Assembly (NCBI RefSeq): GCF_001953635.1
Contig: NZ_MEJH01000013.1
Location: 51,325 to 115,324 of the forward strand
Source of the DNA: Alteromonas abrolhosensis
GTDB taxonomy: Bacteria > Pseudomonadota > Gammaproteobacteria > Enterobacterales > Alteromonadaceae
Length of the DNA stretch: 64,000 nucleotides
Reading direction: 5' to 3'
Shown here: piece after piece, positions 9,890-19,680 of the stretch
How positions within the stretch are numbered: the first letter of the stretch is position 1
How the letters are laid out: each line of letters starts with the position of its first letter
Program-made: the position numbers and the translations under genes
The notes under the pieces: model-generated
Database searches by the model: none
What the model was told of the DNA's origin: nothing
The model's input: the letters and a program-made list of their open reading frames with translations, nothing else

Positions 9890-12058
9890 ATGTCAGATGA
9901 AACATCGCATGGAGAGCCTCGTGAGAACGACCGTTCGGCGTTGCTTGAAAGGCGTTTAAAGCGAGAGCGAAATGCGAGAGAGCAAGCAGAAAAGTTACTT
10001 AGTGAAAAAACGCAAAGCCTGTACGAAGCATTACAGCAAAGTCAAACTATTCAAAAGAATCTAGAGCTAGCATTATGGGCCTCTCAGGAATCGTTTTGGA
10101 GCTGGGAGGCCCACAGTGATGAAATGGAAATACGTTCTTTTTCACTACATTCTGGAAGTGTATCTACCTGGTCAGGCACCTTAATTGAGCTTCTAGAGCG
10201 GGTGCATGAGGACGATTTAGACGGCCTGCAGTTTCACTGGAGCATGGCGCTACACGGCAATCGTGACCGTATAGAATTTTCTTTTCGCTTAAATCTCGAC
10301 AGAGATTTTCAGTGGGTAAGGCTGCGCGGGCGCGTGCTGAAGCGCGGAAAAGCGGGTGAAGCGCTTCATATTGTTGGCACCACAAAAGACATTACTCAGC
10401 AGCGCAAAGCCGAACAATCGTTTCACTTAATGGCCTCTGCTTTTGCGAGCTCACGTGAGCCCATGTTAGTACTCTCACCTGAGCTTGTTATCACAGAATG
10501 TAACGATGCATATATTCAGCTGATTGCTGCGCCTTTCAAAGAGCAATGCATTGGTTTGGATTTCAACCAAATATTCATTGCTGAGAAAGTCGATAAAGTG
10601 CAGTTGGCGCTTGATAAACAAATTCGCTTCGAGTCGAAAGTGAAGACGCAAAACGGTGAAATTAAGGTTGTCGATATCTCGGTGGCTTTGTTTGAGACCT
10701 ACCAGCAAACGTCATCTTATTTGATTGCCACAATGCGCGACATCAGCGATAGAAAACGCAACGAAGCCAAACTACGTCAACTGGCATTGCACGATGAGTT
10801 AACCGGCCTTTCCAATCGTAATTCACTGCGCGAGTCCATTTCTGACTTAGTTCAACAAAAGCAGCACTTTATACTGGTCTTTATTGACCTCGATGGCTTT
10901 AAAGCGGTTAACGACAATGCGGGCCATGAAAGAGGAGATATCGAGCTTCAGCGAATTGGCGCACTTCTTACCGGTATGTTTGGCCCTATAGGCGAAGTTG
11001 GCCGGTGGGGGGGTGATGAGTTTATTGCTGTATTGCCTAACCAAAACATTGAACATGTTGCTGAGAAATCGCAGCAGCTCATCAGTCAAATTGAAGAGGA
11101 TGTTATTGCCGTAAAAACGTCGGAGCTTAGGCTGTCAGCCAGTATTGGCATAGCTGAATTTCCAGAGCATAGTGACAACTTAGAGAGCTTGGTACAGTGT
11201 GCCGACGCCGCAATGTATCGCGCAAAAGAGCTTGGCAAAGGGCAGGCATTTATTTATGAGCCAGGCCTTTATGAGAGTATGACGCAGCAGGTCAGTATGG
11301 TTAACGACTTGCGCAGAACGGTAGAGAACCACCTTCTGGATTTCTATATTCAGGGTAAATATGATTTACACGGCGAATTGAAGGGCGGTGAAGTGTTGTG
11401 TCGCTGGATTTCTGGCTTGCACGGCGTAGTTTCTCCAGCGGTGTTTATTCCCATAGCAGAAGAGCAAAAGTTAGATAGCGCAATTGGCCTACAAGCGCTG
11501 GAGGCAGCATGTGACTATATTTCGATAATGGAGTCGCAGCAGGGAGACGCCATTCCTTTGTCTGTGAATATCAGTGCTAATCAGATGCTTGACCCAGAGT
11601 TTCCTGATCAGGCAGTGTCTATCTGTATGGACAATAATGTGTCCCCTGAATTTATTGAGCTAGAGCTCACCGAGTCGGTCTTTATTCGAGATGAAAAATC
11701 AGCACTGAGAGCACTAAACACGTTAAGAGACCATGGATTTAGACTGTCTCTAGATGATTTTGGCAGTGGTTTTTCATCCCTTAGCTACTTGCGAAGTTTC
11801 CAGTTTGAAGTGGTTAAGGTGGATAAAAGCTTAATTCAGGGTATTCACCAAGACAGCAAAGCCAATGCGCTTTTTAATGGCTTGATTGCCATGTTAAAGA
11901 GCTTGCAGATAGATGTGGTGGCTGAAGGGGTAGAGTTAGAGTCTTACTTGCCTTTTATGGAGCAGGCTGACATTCAGCTCATGCAGGGGTTTTACTTTGA
12001 TAAACCCATGCCTTACGACCAGTTCTTGGCAAGGCATACTACTGAGCCTAATCGTTAG
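9890..12058 (+). CDS. H-NOX-associated PAS-GGDEF-EAL cyclic-di-GMP enzyme
   Basis: A 722-residue cytoplasmic protein: N-terminal coiled coil (about 10-60), two PAS-like domains (about 60-170 and 175-290), GGDEF domain with intact GGDEF at 374-378, and EAL domain from about 465 to 715. The EAL signature is EVL at 501-503, a common active variant, and the other catalytic segments are present (SVNISANQM, LELTES, LDDFGSGFSSL, KVDKS, VAEGVE). The inhibitory RxxD site before GGDEF is absent (GPIG there). It has no membrane segment. Pairing with H-NOX suggests that it is the dual-activity output (HaCE type) whose cyclase and phosphodiesterase balance is set by NO-bound H-NOX. Which activity dominates cannot be read from sequence. 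Confidence 0.94.
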   Translation: MSDETSHGEPRENDRSALLERRLKRERNAREQAEKLLSEKTQSLYEALQQSQTIQKNLELALWASQESFWSWEAHSDEMEIRSFSLHSGSVSTWSGTLIELLERVHEDDLDGLQFHWSMALHGNRDRIEFSFRLNLDRDFQWVRLRGRVLKRGKAGEALHIVGTTKDITQQRKAEQSFHLMASAFASSREPMLVLSPELVITECNDAYIQLIAAPFKEQCIGLDFNQIFIAEKVDKVQLALDKQIRFESKVKTQNGEIKVVDISVALFETYQQTSSYLIATMRDISDRKRNEAKLRQLALHDELTGLSNRNSLRESISDLVQQKQHFILVFIDLDGFKAVNDNAGHERGDIELQRIGALLTGMFGPIGEVGRWGGDEFIAVLPNQNIEHVAEKSQQLISQIEEDVIAVKTSELRLSASIGIAEFPEHSDNLESLVQCADAAMYRAKELGKGQAFIYEPGLYESMTQQVSMVNDLRRTVENHLLDFYIQGKYDLHGELKGGEVLCRWISGLHGVVSPAVFIPIAEEQKLDSAIGLQALEAACDYISIMESQQGDAIPLSVNISANQMLDPEFPDQAVSICMDNNVSPEFIELELTESVFIRDEKSALRALNTLRDHGFRLSLDDFGSGFSSLSYLRSFQFEVVKVDKSLIQGIHQDSKANALFNGLIAMLKSLQIDVVAEGVELESYLPFMEQADIQLMQGFYFDKPMPYDQFLARHTTEPNR

Positions 12059-12195
12059 CAAAAGCTTAATTATTATTAGCTTGGCAATGGAAAGCAATTT
12101 GCCGATTTTGCAAAAAGTAAAGAAAGACTGGGGTTTGTGATTATCGCTATCAACGCTCTACGGACAAACGGTTATCTCTTGTGATTTACACAAAC

Positions 12196-12219
12196 AAAAA
12201 AGCCCTTACGGGCTTTTTT
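12196..12219. terminator. Bidirectional rho-independent terminator
   Basis: AAAAAAGCCC, loop TTAC, GGGCTTTTTT. The A-run and U-run on both sides let it end the H-NOX operon (plus) and the DUF1338 transcript (minus), whose stop lies about 20 bases to the right. Confidence 0.9.
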
Positions 12220-12237
12220 TAAAACTAAACGCCAAAA

Positions 12238-13044
12238 CTATTTAGCATTGGTGCTTTCAAAGATTTTATCTGCCGATGCGGCAACAAAGCCTTTGTAAAG
12301 CTTGCCATCAGGCATCTCATAGCGTTGTGCGAACTCGTAGAAGCAGCTTGGAATTGCCACAGTTTCGTCGCTGAACGCTACGTCAGCACGGTCAGCCATG
12401 GTTGACGATTGCGCTAAAAATACGTCTGCGCCGCCTTTAATTTCGCCACCAGAAGTATTAAGCACGAAACCTGCTTCTTTAAGCAGCGTATTTACGTCAG
12501 AAAGTTCGTTAGTACGAGTTAAGTGGTTCACACTTACGGTAAAGTGGTTTGCGCGGAATCCCCACGCGGCCATCCACGCAGCGTATTCTGATTCGTTAAG
12601 CAGTGTGTCGTACTCTGCTTTCGAAACGTCCCAGTGTTTACCCGAATACAAAAAGTTGTCTGCATCCACAACAGATTCAGGCATTTGATCTACAAGCTTT
12701 TTAATAATTGTTTGAGCTGTCTCAGAAAGCTCGTTTACACGAAGCTCACTAATGAATACTTTTGGTTTAGTATCGTCAGGGTGCTCAAAGTGCTTCGCAG
12801 TAAGCTTTTTCGCTTCGAAGTCATAGTCGCCCTTAGCTTCATAACCCAATGCTAGGAAGTGTGCTGCAAGCTTATCTAAGCGAGTTTTGTCTAGAGCAAA
12901 AGTTCGAAAAGCTACATGATCGTTAACGATGTCGTTCGTGTTTTCTTCACCCGCTAACAGAGCATGAATTTTATGCGCAGAGGGGGTGATGGTCACGTAA
13001 TCGTCCCACATGTTGCTAAACAACGTATCGATGTTGCTATGCAT
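12238..13044 (-). CDS. DUF1338 (HglS-like) family metalloenzyme
   Basis: 268 residues of the DUF1338 family, whose studied member HglS is an Fe(II) 2-oxoadipate dioxygenase/decarboxylase making 2-hydroxyglutarate in lysine catabolism. The three expected metal ligands are visible: His43 in NDHVAFRTF, His167 in RANHFTVSVN and Glu237 in FYEFAQRY. The protein is shorter than HglS (about 460 aa), so it belongs to the short branch. The start is backed by AAAGGA nine bases upstream. It lies 117 bases downstream of astD on the same strand, suggesting a link to arginine/glutamate catabolism. The substrate is unknown. Confidence 0.85.
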   Translation of the reverse strand: MHSNIDTLFSNMWDDYVTITPSAHKIHALLAGEENTNDIVNDHVAFRTFALDKTRLDKLAAHFLALGYEAKGDYDFEAKKLTAKHFEHPDDTKPKVFISELRVNELSETAQTIIKKLVDQMPESVVDADNFLYSGKHWDVSKAEYDTLLNESEYAAWMAAWGFRANHFTVSVNHLTRTNELSDVNTLLKEAGFVLNTSGGEIKGGADVFLAQSSTMADRADVAFSDETVAIPSCFYEFAQRYEMPDGKLYKGFVAASADKIFESTNAK

Positions 13045-13112
13045 GGTAGTAGGGTCCTTTCTGTCGTTGACTATTTTTAAACGAATAGTTCGTATATGGT
13101 TGGTACTAAACT

Positions 13113-13143
13113 GGCCGACACAAAAGTTGCATCGGCCTTTTTG
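13113..13143 (+). terminator. Hairpin between astD and the DUF1338 gene
   Basis: GGCCGA / TCGGCC with a 13-nt loop, followed on the plus strand by five T. The U-run is on the strand opposite to the flanking genes, so in the astD-DUF1338 direction it would be only a stem-loop, perhaps a processing or stability element. Weak call. Confidence 0.35.
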
Positions 13144-13161
13144 TAACGTGAAAAACTTAAG

Positions 13162-14631
13162 TTACATCGACAAACCAGGGCTTAATTTGCCTGGCATAGT
13201 AACTTTATCAAGTTCAACTGATGCAACTGGGTATGCACAGTAGTCGGCTGCGTAAAACGCGCTTGCTCTGTGGTTACCACTGTCGCCCACACCACCAAAC
13301 GGCGCAGCACTACTAGCACCCGTGATAGGTCTATTCCAGTTTACGATGCCCGCGCGAATGCGTGCGAAGAAGTAGCGATAATCTTCTTCGTTGTCGCCAA
13401 GAAGACCTGCTGACAAGCCAAAGCTAGTGTTATTAGCTTCTTCAATCGCAGCGTCGAAATCGCTGTAACGGATCACTTTAAGCAGTGGACCGAAGTGTTC
13501 TTCGTCAGGCAGTGAGGCAAGCATGTCAGTAACATCAATAATGCCTGGAGTAGCAAAACCTTTGTTTTCGTCTTTCTGTTCAAGGCGAACTAATACTTTA
13601 CCGCCAAGGTTTTCAAGTTCTCGCTGTGCTTTCACCATAAGAGCAGCGGCATTGCTTGAAATCATTGCGCCCATAAATGGCTGATCTTCAGCGTCATAAT
13701 CACCCACTTTAATATTTTTGGTCACTTCGATTAAGCGAGCAAGAATTGCATCACCTTGTGCATCGGCTGGTAAAAATAGGCGACGTGCACACGTACAGCG
13801 CTGACCTGATGTAATGAAAGCAGATTGAACGATGTCGTGTACGGCAGCATCAACATCAGCTACATCTTTTACGATTAACGGGTTGTTACCACCCATTTCA
13901 AGGGCCAAGATTTTACCTGGGTGACCTGCGAACTGCTCGTGCAAGATTTTCCCTGTACGCGAACTGCCCGTAAAGAAAAGGCCGTCGATATCGTTATGCG
14001 ACGCCAATGCCTTGCCAGTTTCAACTTCACCCTGTACTAGGTTAAGTACACCAGCTGGTAAACCCGCTGCGTCCCACAACTTCACCATTTCTTGTGCAAC
14101 CATGGGCGTTAAATCGCTTGGTTTAAACACAACTGTGTTACCCGCGATAAGAGCAGGAACAATGTGTCCATTTGGAAGGTGTCCTGGGAAATTATAAGGA
14201 CCGAATACCGCAACAACGCCGTGTGGCTTGTGACGAATGAACGCTTTGCCTACAGGCATTGGGTTTTCAACGTTACCCGTACGCTCAAAATAGGCTTTTT
14301 CAGAAATACCAATTTTGCCCATCATCGCGCCTACCTCAGTAGCGGTTTCCCACTCTGGTTTGCCCGTTTCTTTAGCCATAATTTTAGCAAGGTGCGCTTT
14401 AGCTTCTTCTAGCTTAGTGCCATATACCTTGATAATTTCGAGACGCTCTTCAACGGTTTTCATGCTCCACTCTGGAAGTGCAGCACGAGCGGCCTTTATA
14501 GCGTCATCAATTTGGGCGGCGGTCGCAGACTTACCTTCCCAAATTACTTCGTTTTTTGCAGGGTCAACAGATGTTAAATCATGACCTTGTCCGGCAACCC
14601 ATTCACCGTTGATAAAATGTGTATGTAGCAT
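13162..14631 (-). CDS. astD: Succinylglutamate semialdehyde dehydrogenase
   Basis: Fourth enzyme of the arginine succinyltransferase (AST) pathway: NAD-dependent oxidation of N-succinylglutamate semialdehyde to N-succinylglutamate. It is an aldehyde dehydrogenase of 489 aa from the ATG at 14631. This start is chosen over an upstream frame that overlaps astA because AAAGGA lies about 9 bases before it and the protein then begins [11 protein letters not shown] like AstD. Catalytic parts visible are [11 protein letters not shown] (general base Glu) and [11 protein letters not shown] (nucleophile Cys). The start is 13 bases after the astA stop, so it is in one operon with astC and astA. Confidence 0.96.
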   Translation of the reverse strand: MLHTHFINGEWVAGQGHDLTSVDPAKNEVIWEGKSATAAQIDDAIKAARAALPEWSMKTVEERLEIIKVYGTKLEEAKAHLAKIMAKETGKPEWETATEVGAMMGKIGISEKAYFERTGNVENPMPVGKAFIRHKPHGVVAVFGPYNFPGHLPNGHIVPALIAGNTVVFKPSDLTPMVAQEMVKLWDAAGLPAGVLNLVQGEVETGKALASHNDIDGLFFTGSSRTGKILHEQFAGHPGKILALEMGGNNPLIVKDVADVDAAVHDIVQSAFITSGQRCTCARRLFLPADAQGDAILARLIEVTKNIKVGDYDAEDQPFMGAMISSNAAALMVKAQRELENLGGKVLVRLEQKDENKGFATPGIIDVTDMLASLPDEEHFGPLLKVIRYSDFDAAIEEANNTSFGLSAGLLGDNEEDYRYFFARIRAGIVNWNRPITGASSAAPFGGVGDSGNHRASAFYAADYCAYPVASVELDKVTMPGKLSPGLSM

Positions 14632-14644
14632 AGTGGGTGTCCTT

Positions 14645-15682
14645 TTAATCTCTGAATGTAACGGGGGCAAAACGTACGTATTCACCCTCTTTGACATTCA
14701 ATGCAGCAGCGGCTTGACGAGATAGCACGGCAACTTGCTTTTCTTCGCTTACCGTCATCTCAGTGGCGACTGCACGAAAATCAGATACTGAAGTGTTAAT
14801 GATATAGTGCGTTTGCCCTTGGGCGGCGGCACTGTCATCAATCACAACAGGCAATTTTAAACTCGATTGAGCCGTGCGAATGTGGCTCAAATTAGCCTCT
14901 ACCGTTGGGCCAGCGTCGAAAATGTCTACGTAGCCACGGCAAGAAAAGCCTTCTTCTTCAAGGAGCTGAAGGGCAGGGCGAGTCTTTTCATGCACCTCGC
15001 CAATCACTTCTTGCGCTTCTTTGCTAAGCAGGTTCACGTAAATCGGATATTTCGGCATAAGTTCAGCAATAAACACCTTATTGCCAATGCCCGTTAAATA
15101 GTCGGCTGTAGGAAAGTCCATAGAGAAGAAGTGGGTTTCTAACCACTCCCAAAACGGCGAGCGTCCTTCTTCATCGCTAACGCCACGCATTTCAGCTATA
15201 ACTGTCTCTGAGAAGCGCTCGCGGTGCTCCATCATGAACAAAAAGCGTACCTTTGAAAGGAAGCGACCGTTAATTCCACCACGGGCTTGCTCGCGAAGAA
15301 ACAGCGTGCAAATTTCAGTAACACCAGTGTAGTCATTACAAAACGTGAGAATGTCTACAGTATTGTGAATATTGAGCTCGCGTGAGGCGTGCACAACCTT
15401 GCTCAAGTGATAGTGGTAGAACGCATCGTCAATACCGACAGCAGCTTCAATACCTGTTGTACCCACTACCTGTCCGGTAGTGGTATCTTCCATTACAAAC
15501 AAGTATGACTCATCGCCAGGCTCGGTTACGTTTGGTTTGTTAAACGCAGTTTCTGCACGATCAATTTTGCGCTGAAGTAGTTCGTCGTTAACAGGTAAAG
15601 ACGTAAAGCCAATACCTGATTCCACGGCGATTTCTTTAAGCGCGTTATAGTCGGCTTTCGTGATAGGGCGAATGATATTCAT
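14645..15682 (-). CDS. astA: Arginine N-succinyltransferase
   Basis: First committed enzyme of the AST pathway: transfers succinyl from succinyl-CoA to arginine. 345 residues, the usual length, GNAT-related fold. The N-terminus [15 protein letters not shown] and the central [13 protein letters not shown] stretch are typical. It is a single-chain (AstA) form rather than the paired AruF/AruG of pseudomonads. It starts 20 bases after the astC stop. The next enzymes, AstB and AstE, are not in the window. Confidence 0.96.
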   Translation of the reverse strand: MNIIRPITKADYNALKEIAVESGIGFTSLPVNDELLQRKIDRAETAFNKPNVTEPGDESYLFVMEDTTTGQVVGTTGIEAAVGIDDAFYHYHLSKVVHASRELNIHNTVDILTFCNDYTGVTEICTLFLREQARGGINGRFLSKVRFLFMMEHRERFSETVIAEMRGVSDEEGRSPFWEWLETHFFSMDFPTADYLTGIGNKVFIAELMPKYPIYVNLLSKEAQEVIGEVHEKTRPALQLLEEEGFSCRGYVDIFDAGPTVEANLSHIRTAQSSLKLPVVIDDSAAAQGQTHYIINTSVSDFRAVATEMTVSEEKQVAVLSRQAAAALNVKEGEYVRFAPVTFRD

Positions 15683-15702
15683 GTTCGCTACTCGTGCTGT
15701 AA

Positions 15703-16911
15703 TTATTCGGCGTTTACAACGGCAGCAACGGCGCGCTCAAAACGTGCAAGACCTTCTTTGATGTCTTCATCAGGAATAACCAATGAAGGCGCAAAACGAA
15801 CCACGTTCATGCCAGCAACAAGACACATTAGGTTCTCTTTAGTTGCTGCCATCATGAAGTCACGTGCACGACCTTGGTATTTTTCGTTCAGTGCACAACC
15901 TAGAAGCATGCCTTGACCACGTACTTCTTCAAATACGTTGTACTTTTCATTAATTGCACCTAGTAGCTCGCGGAACAGCGCTTCTTTCTTAAGCACGCCT
16001 TCAAGTACTTCTGGTTGGTTAACAATATCAAACGCTCTCTCAGCAACCGCACATGCTAGTGGGTTACCACCGTAAGTACTGCCGTGCGTACCAGCTTTAA
16101 GGTGTGCAGCAATGTCTGTAGTCGTTAACATTGCACCAATAGGGAAGCCACCGCCAAGAGATTTAGCAGTAGTCAAAATATCAGGTGTTACGCCAAGACC
16201 CATATATGCGTAAAGGTGACCGGTACGACCAACGCCCGACTGAACTTCATCGAAAATTAGCAGAGCATTGTGCTTGTCACATAGCTCACGAACGCCTTTT
16301 ACGAAATCTGCGTTAGGTGGAATGATACCGCCTTCACCTTGCAGAGGTTCCATCATTACTGCACAGGTCTTGTCAGAGATTAGTGCTTCAAAGGCAGCTA
16401 AATCATTGTAGTCACAGTGATCGATGGCGCCAGGCTTAGGACCAAAACCATCAGAGTAAGCAGCTTGACCACCCACTGTTACAGTAAAGAAAGTACGGCC
16501 ATGGAAACCTTTGTTAAACGCAATGATTTGGTTTTTATCTTCACCGTGCTTATCAAGTGCCCAACGACGCGCTAGCTTAAGCGCAGCTTCGTTAGCTTCG
16601 GCACCAGAGTTTGCAAAGTAAACTTTATCTGCAAACGTTGCATCTGTTAGCTTTTTAGCAAGACGAAGTGCTGGTTCGTTAGTAAATACGTTACTTAAAT
16701 GCCAAAGCTTGCTGCCCTGTTCATTGAGTGCTTTAACTAGCTCTGGATGGCAGTGACCTAAAACGTTAACTGCAATACCGCCTGCAAAGTCGATGTACTC
16801 AGCTCCATCCTGGTCCCATACACGTGAACCTTCACCTCGAACAGGAACCATACCTGCTGGGTTATAGTTAGGAACCATTACATCATCAAATGTAGCGCGA
16901 GTTACGTTCAT
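15703..16911 (-). CDS. astC: Acetylornithine/succinylornithine aminotransferase
   Basis: PLP-dependent class III aminotransferase, 402 aa from the ATG at 16911 (preceded by AGAGG); an upstream TTG at 16938 is possible but lacks a site. The PLP lysine region ([15 protein letters not shown]) and [14 protein letters not shown] are visible. Its place before astA and astD makes it the succinylornithine aminotransferase of arginine degradation. The argCBFGHA operon in this window has no argD, so this enzyme is likely also the acetylornithine aminotransferase of arginine synthesis (ArgD), as in relatives where one enzyme does both. That dual role is inference. Confidence 0.93.
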   Translation of the reverse strand: MNVTRATFDDVMVPNYNPAGMVPVRGEGSRVWDQDGAEYIDFAGGIAVNVLGHCHPELVKALNEQGSKLWHLSNVFTNEPALRLAKKLTDATFADKVYFANSGAEANEAALKLARRWALDKHGEDKNQIIAFNKGFHGRTFFTVTVGGQAAYSDGFGPKPGAIDHCDYNDLAAFEALISDKTCAVMMEPLQGEGGIIPPNADFVKGVRELCDKHNALLIFDEVQSGVGRTGHLYAYMGLGVTPDILTTAKSLGGGFPIGAMLTTTDIAAHLKAGTHGSTYGGNPLACAVAERAFDIVNQPEVLEGVLKKEALFRELLGAINEKYNVFEEVRGQGMLLGCALNEKYQGRARDFMMAATKENLMCLVAGMNVVRFAPSLVIPDEDIKEGLARFERAVAAVVNAE

Positions 16912-16936
16912 CTTTGTTACCTCTGCGTTGGGCGCC

Positions 16937-16953
16937 AATCACACTGTGTGATT
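16937..16953. promoter_or_regulatory. 17-bp palindrome upstream of astC
   Basis: AATCACAC-T-GTGTGATT, a perfect 8-bp inverted repeat with one central base, 25 bases upstream of the astC start. The loop is too small for an RNA hairpin, so a protein operator is the likely reading. It is not an ArgR box, nor a CRP site (the half-sites are in the opposite order). The binding factor is unknown. Confidence 0.5.
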
Positions 16954-17532
16954 TTGCTTGTCGAATCAATGAGCACATTTTAGTACTACTTTGGTCGATA
17001 AGCGTTAATTGAGCGCGTAAAAACTAATCGGATTTGTTCTACAGTATGCCATTTTTTTTAACATTTGTCTTCTATGCAAAGGGCTGCAGCCCTTTATTTA
17101 TAAGGACTGTGGCTTAATTTGCAGGAAAAGTGAATAACTATTAACTACTGGGCTATATCAATAAGTAATAATCAATTTTTGCGCTAAGAAAAGGGCTGTG
17201 CGGAGGTTTTGTTGCGCTTCGAGCTATGAAAAAAGCATAAACGCAGGTTGGTGTTGCACCTGCCTAATACGCTGATAAACGTGCAAGGTATTGAGTAAAG
17301 GGCAATATTTATAGGCGGGATGCATTCAATGCAGAAAGTGTGCATAACGAGTGCATGAATATCCACAAAATATTTAAAGCTGGTTATACATGTTTGTATT
17401 AAATTTAACCTAAATGCGTCGCTAACGGTCTTTTTTGAGTCTGTGCCAGTGTGCCATCACCTCCGCGAAAAAGCGTGTCCAATTGTAGTCTGTAAGGCCT
17501 CTTCAAAAACGTTAGAAAAGGCCTTGAGGGGG
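16954..17532. other. Long gap upstream of astC
   Basis: About 580 bases with no credible gene; short frames here have no ribosome site and no family look. It must hold the ast promoter. At 17321-17365 there is a cluster of TGCA repeats: the palindrome TGCATTCAATGCA, and two GTGCAT copies 11 bp apart (17340, 17351), the second starting a partial ArgR-like box TGCATGAATATCCA (17352-17365). No sigma-54 GG-N10-GC promoter was found where I looked. Confidence 0.45.
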
Positions 17533-18753
17533 CTAGTGATGTTCGTCGTTTTTGACTAACGGAAGGGTGAATATATCAATTTCTTTTAGTTTTTCGAGTG
17601 CGCCAGCGGGGTAGCGTTGCTCCATGAAAAGAGGTTTTACCTCTTTCATTTCAACAAGTTTTAACTGGTGTAACATCCGAATTTGCGTGTAAGTTCGAGC
17701 TTGGTGAAGTATCTTGCTTAGCGTTTTAGACTGCGCTGGTACTTTATCAGCGCACGCTCGCATGGGGTCTGCAATCGGCAAGCGCATCAAATGCATCCAT
17801 TCCAAAATGTCAGCACTGACTGCATCGGCAAACTCCTGCTGTAAAGCAATTAGATGGTTCGCTGACGGTGCGACTTTAAGCAGAGCTTCATGTCGCTTTT
17901 GTTCTTTATCTTTTTGGCACTCTTGCAAAAGATGAAGCTGAATTTTGTCGAACAGTTTGAAATAAAGTCGCGTAACTACGCAGCGCCCCAGGTTACTTAG
18001 CATTGCAAGAGTGTAAGCTTGATTTTTGTTTAAATCACTAAGCGCAGCAAGGCGTTTCGCCGTTATGGCAACACCCGTTGCGTAGGGCGTAAGCTTTTGT
18101 TTAATCAGCGGGTAAGGGTCGGTAATTTGCGGCATGGCGCGCTTTAAAATGAGCGACGGTATTAATGTGCGCAAGTTTTCAATACCTAAAAAGCTCAAGG
18201 CTGTGCGCAGCGTTTCTACAACAATAATGCGACCACGAGAGTCTTTACGCCTAAATTGCGGCGTATTTACAACAACTATCAGCTCATCGTAGAGCCACGG
18301 CATGGTAGCGGCAATTGGCTCTAATTTCGAAACTGAACATGCTCTGACAGAGAGCGCATCTAGCAGCTCACCGGTGTTTTCTGGCAGGTTAAGTACGTTT
18401 TGAACGAGTTCGTCGGTGTAGCTAAGCTGCTCTGTTAATTCACCCAGTAGGATCTCGTGAAGGTGATGGCTAACTGATTCAAGGTATGAAGCTTCGGTTT
18501 TCTCTTGAAGGCGTTTATTTTCAATCGCCACTTTTTCAACGTGCAGTAAAAGCCTGCGCGCGTCGCCTTGTTCCGATTGCTCAAAACTTACTTCTCCCAC
18601 CTTGCGCCTTCCTAGCATTTCAAGCACACGCTCTGGCGATATGATCATGTTTTCAAAACGATCATCTATCGTGGGCGGTGTGGTTGCCCCCATTGTCATA
18701 TTAAAAGCACTCCTGCTCATAACTTTTTGGTGAACGGCAATATTATCGTACAT
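17533..18753 (-). CDS. HDOD-domain signalling protein
   Basis: 406 residues. The central part (about 130-330) has the features of an HDOD domain, a catalytically inert HD-type helical domain used in signalling: SVRACSVSKLEPI, FLGIENLRTLIPSLIL, YTLAMLSNLGRCV. The start is supported by AAGG seven bases upstream. It is a single gene on the minus strand, 242 bases downstream of pabA, with its own upstream region. HDOD proteins often link to c-di-GMP or motility control, but the partner here is unknown. Confidence 0.85.
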   Translation of the reverse strand: MYDNIAVHQKVMSRSAFNMTMGATTPPTIDDRFENMIISPERVLEMLGRRKVGEVSFEQSEQGDARRLLLHVEKVAIENKRLQEKTEASYLESVSHHLHEILLGELTEQLSYTDELVQNVLNLPENTGELLDALSVRACSVSKLEPIAATMPWLYDELIVVVNTPQFRRKDSRGRIIVVETLRTALSFLGIENLRTLIPSLILKRAMPQITDPYPLIKQKLTPYATGVAITAKRLAALSDLNKNQAYTLAMLSNLGRCVVTRLYFKLFDKIQLHLLQECQKDKEQKRHEALLKVAPSANHLIALQQEFADAVSADILEWMHLMRLPIADPMRACADKVPAQSKTLSKILHQARTYTQIRMLHQLKLVEMKEVKPLFMEQRYPAGALEKLKEIDIFTLPLVKNDEHH

Positions 18754-18995
18754 CAGGGGCCTTAATTACTTTTACTACTGCAAAGATGAAAATGGTAGCT
18801 ACTACTAGAAAAGTGGCGTTATTACCCTGCGATGCTTGATATTGCGTATGCGGTTCTCAACATAATGTTAATTCAGCCCATAGGCTAAACTGAATTATGG
18901 AAAGTTAAACGAAAAATCAGCGAATTGCGAGTAATACAGGCTTTTAAGCGTAACCTTTTAGCTTATTAAAGGGTATCGGCATCAAACCTGTTTAC

Positions 18996-19580
18996 TTAAA
19001 CCGTTTTAGAGCGAAGAAATGCTTCCAGTACGCTGTGGCCGTGTTCGGTAAGCAATGACTCAGGATGATATTGCACGCCCCAAACGGGATAACTAGCATG
19101 GGATATCGCCATGATTTCCTTCGTACCCTGTGCGGTTTCACACCATGCGTCTACATTAATTGAAGATGGTAGTGAAGTGGGGTCTAACACCAAAGAGTGA
19201 TAGCGCGTTACGTTAAACGGATTAGGAAGGTCTTTAAACAGACCGCTATTGCGGTGTGATAAAGCAGAAACTTTTCCATGTTTAATTTCTTGTGCGCCAA
19301 CTACCTTAGCACCAAACACTTGGCCTATAGCTTGATGGCCTAAGCACACACCCAGAATCGGGATTTTACCAGCGAAGTGCTCTATTGCAGATAAACTGAT
19401 GCCCGCCTCGTTGGGGGTACATGGCCCAGGGGAAATAACAAGTTGTGAAGGTGCTAAGCGAGAGATGTCGTCTAAAGTCAAAGCGTTATTTCGCACGACT
19501 TCAACATTAGCACCGAGCTCTGTGAAATACCGAGCGAGGTTATGAGTGAACGAATCGAAGTTATCAATTAACAGCAACAC
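18996..19580 (-). CDS. pabA: Aminodeoxychorismate synthase glutamine amidotransferase
   Basis: Glutaminase subunit giving ammonia to PabB for 4-amino-4-deoxychorismate (folate route); it may also serve anthranilate synthase. 194 aa class I amidotransferase with nucleophile Cys in GVCLGHQ and the His-Glu pair in GVQYHPES. It is called pabA rather than trpG because it stands alone, not among trp genes, and follows trpS in the same direction. The relation to TrpG is close, so a dual role is possible. Confidence 0.88.
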   Translation of the reverse strand: MLLLIDNFDSFTHNLARYFTELGANVEVVRNNALTLDDISRLAPSQLVISPGPCTPNEAGISLSAIEHFAGKIPILGVCLGHQAIGQVFGAKVVGAQEIKHGKVSALSHRNSGLFKDLPNPFNVTRYHSLVLDPTSLPSSINVDAWCETAQGTKEIMAISHASYPVWGVQYHPESLLTEHGHSVLEAFLRSKTV

Positions 19581-19621
19581 GGCAGTGCTAATCCTTGGTA
19601 TTTCTATATAGCGAGGGTCAT

Positions 19622-19654
19622 AATCATGGAGGGTTCAACAAACCCTTCATGATT
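19622..19654. terminator. Long hairpin between trpS and pabA
   Basis: A 14-bp stem (AATCATG, G.U, AGGGTT with 5-nt loop) in the 100-base gap between trpS and pabA. There is no U-run on the minus strand side, so it may be a weak terminator or an RNA stability element rather than a full stop. Confidence 0.45.
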
Positions 19655-19680
19655 TTAAGTAAGACGTTAGAAACTGCCTA

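Noticed and set aside
14632..14697. Longer astD start overlapping astA
   Set aside because: The extra 22 residues are not AstD-like and the ATG at 14631 has AAAGGA upstream.
17044..17105. Possible sigma-54 promoter for astC near GGGCTGCAGCCCTTTGCA
   Set aside because: The GG and GC elements are not separated by the required 10 bases in any register on the minus strand.
17184..17366. 60-codon frame in the gap upstream of astC
   Set aside because: No ribosome site, odd composition, no family resemblance.
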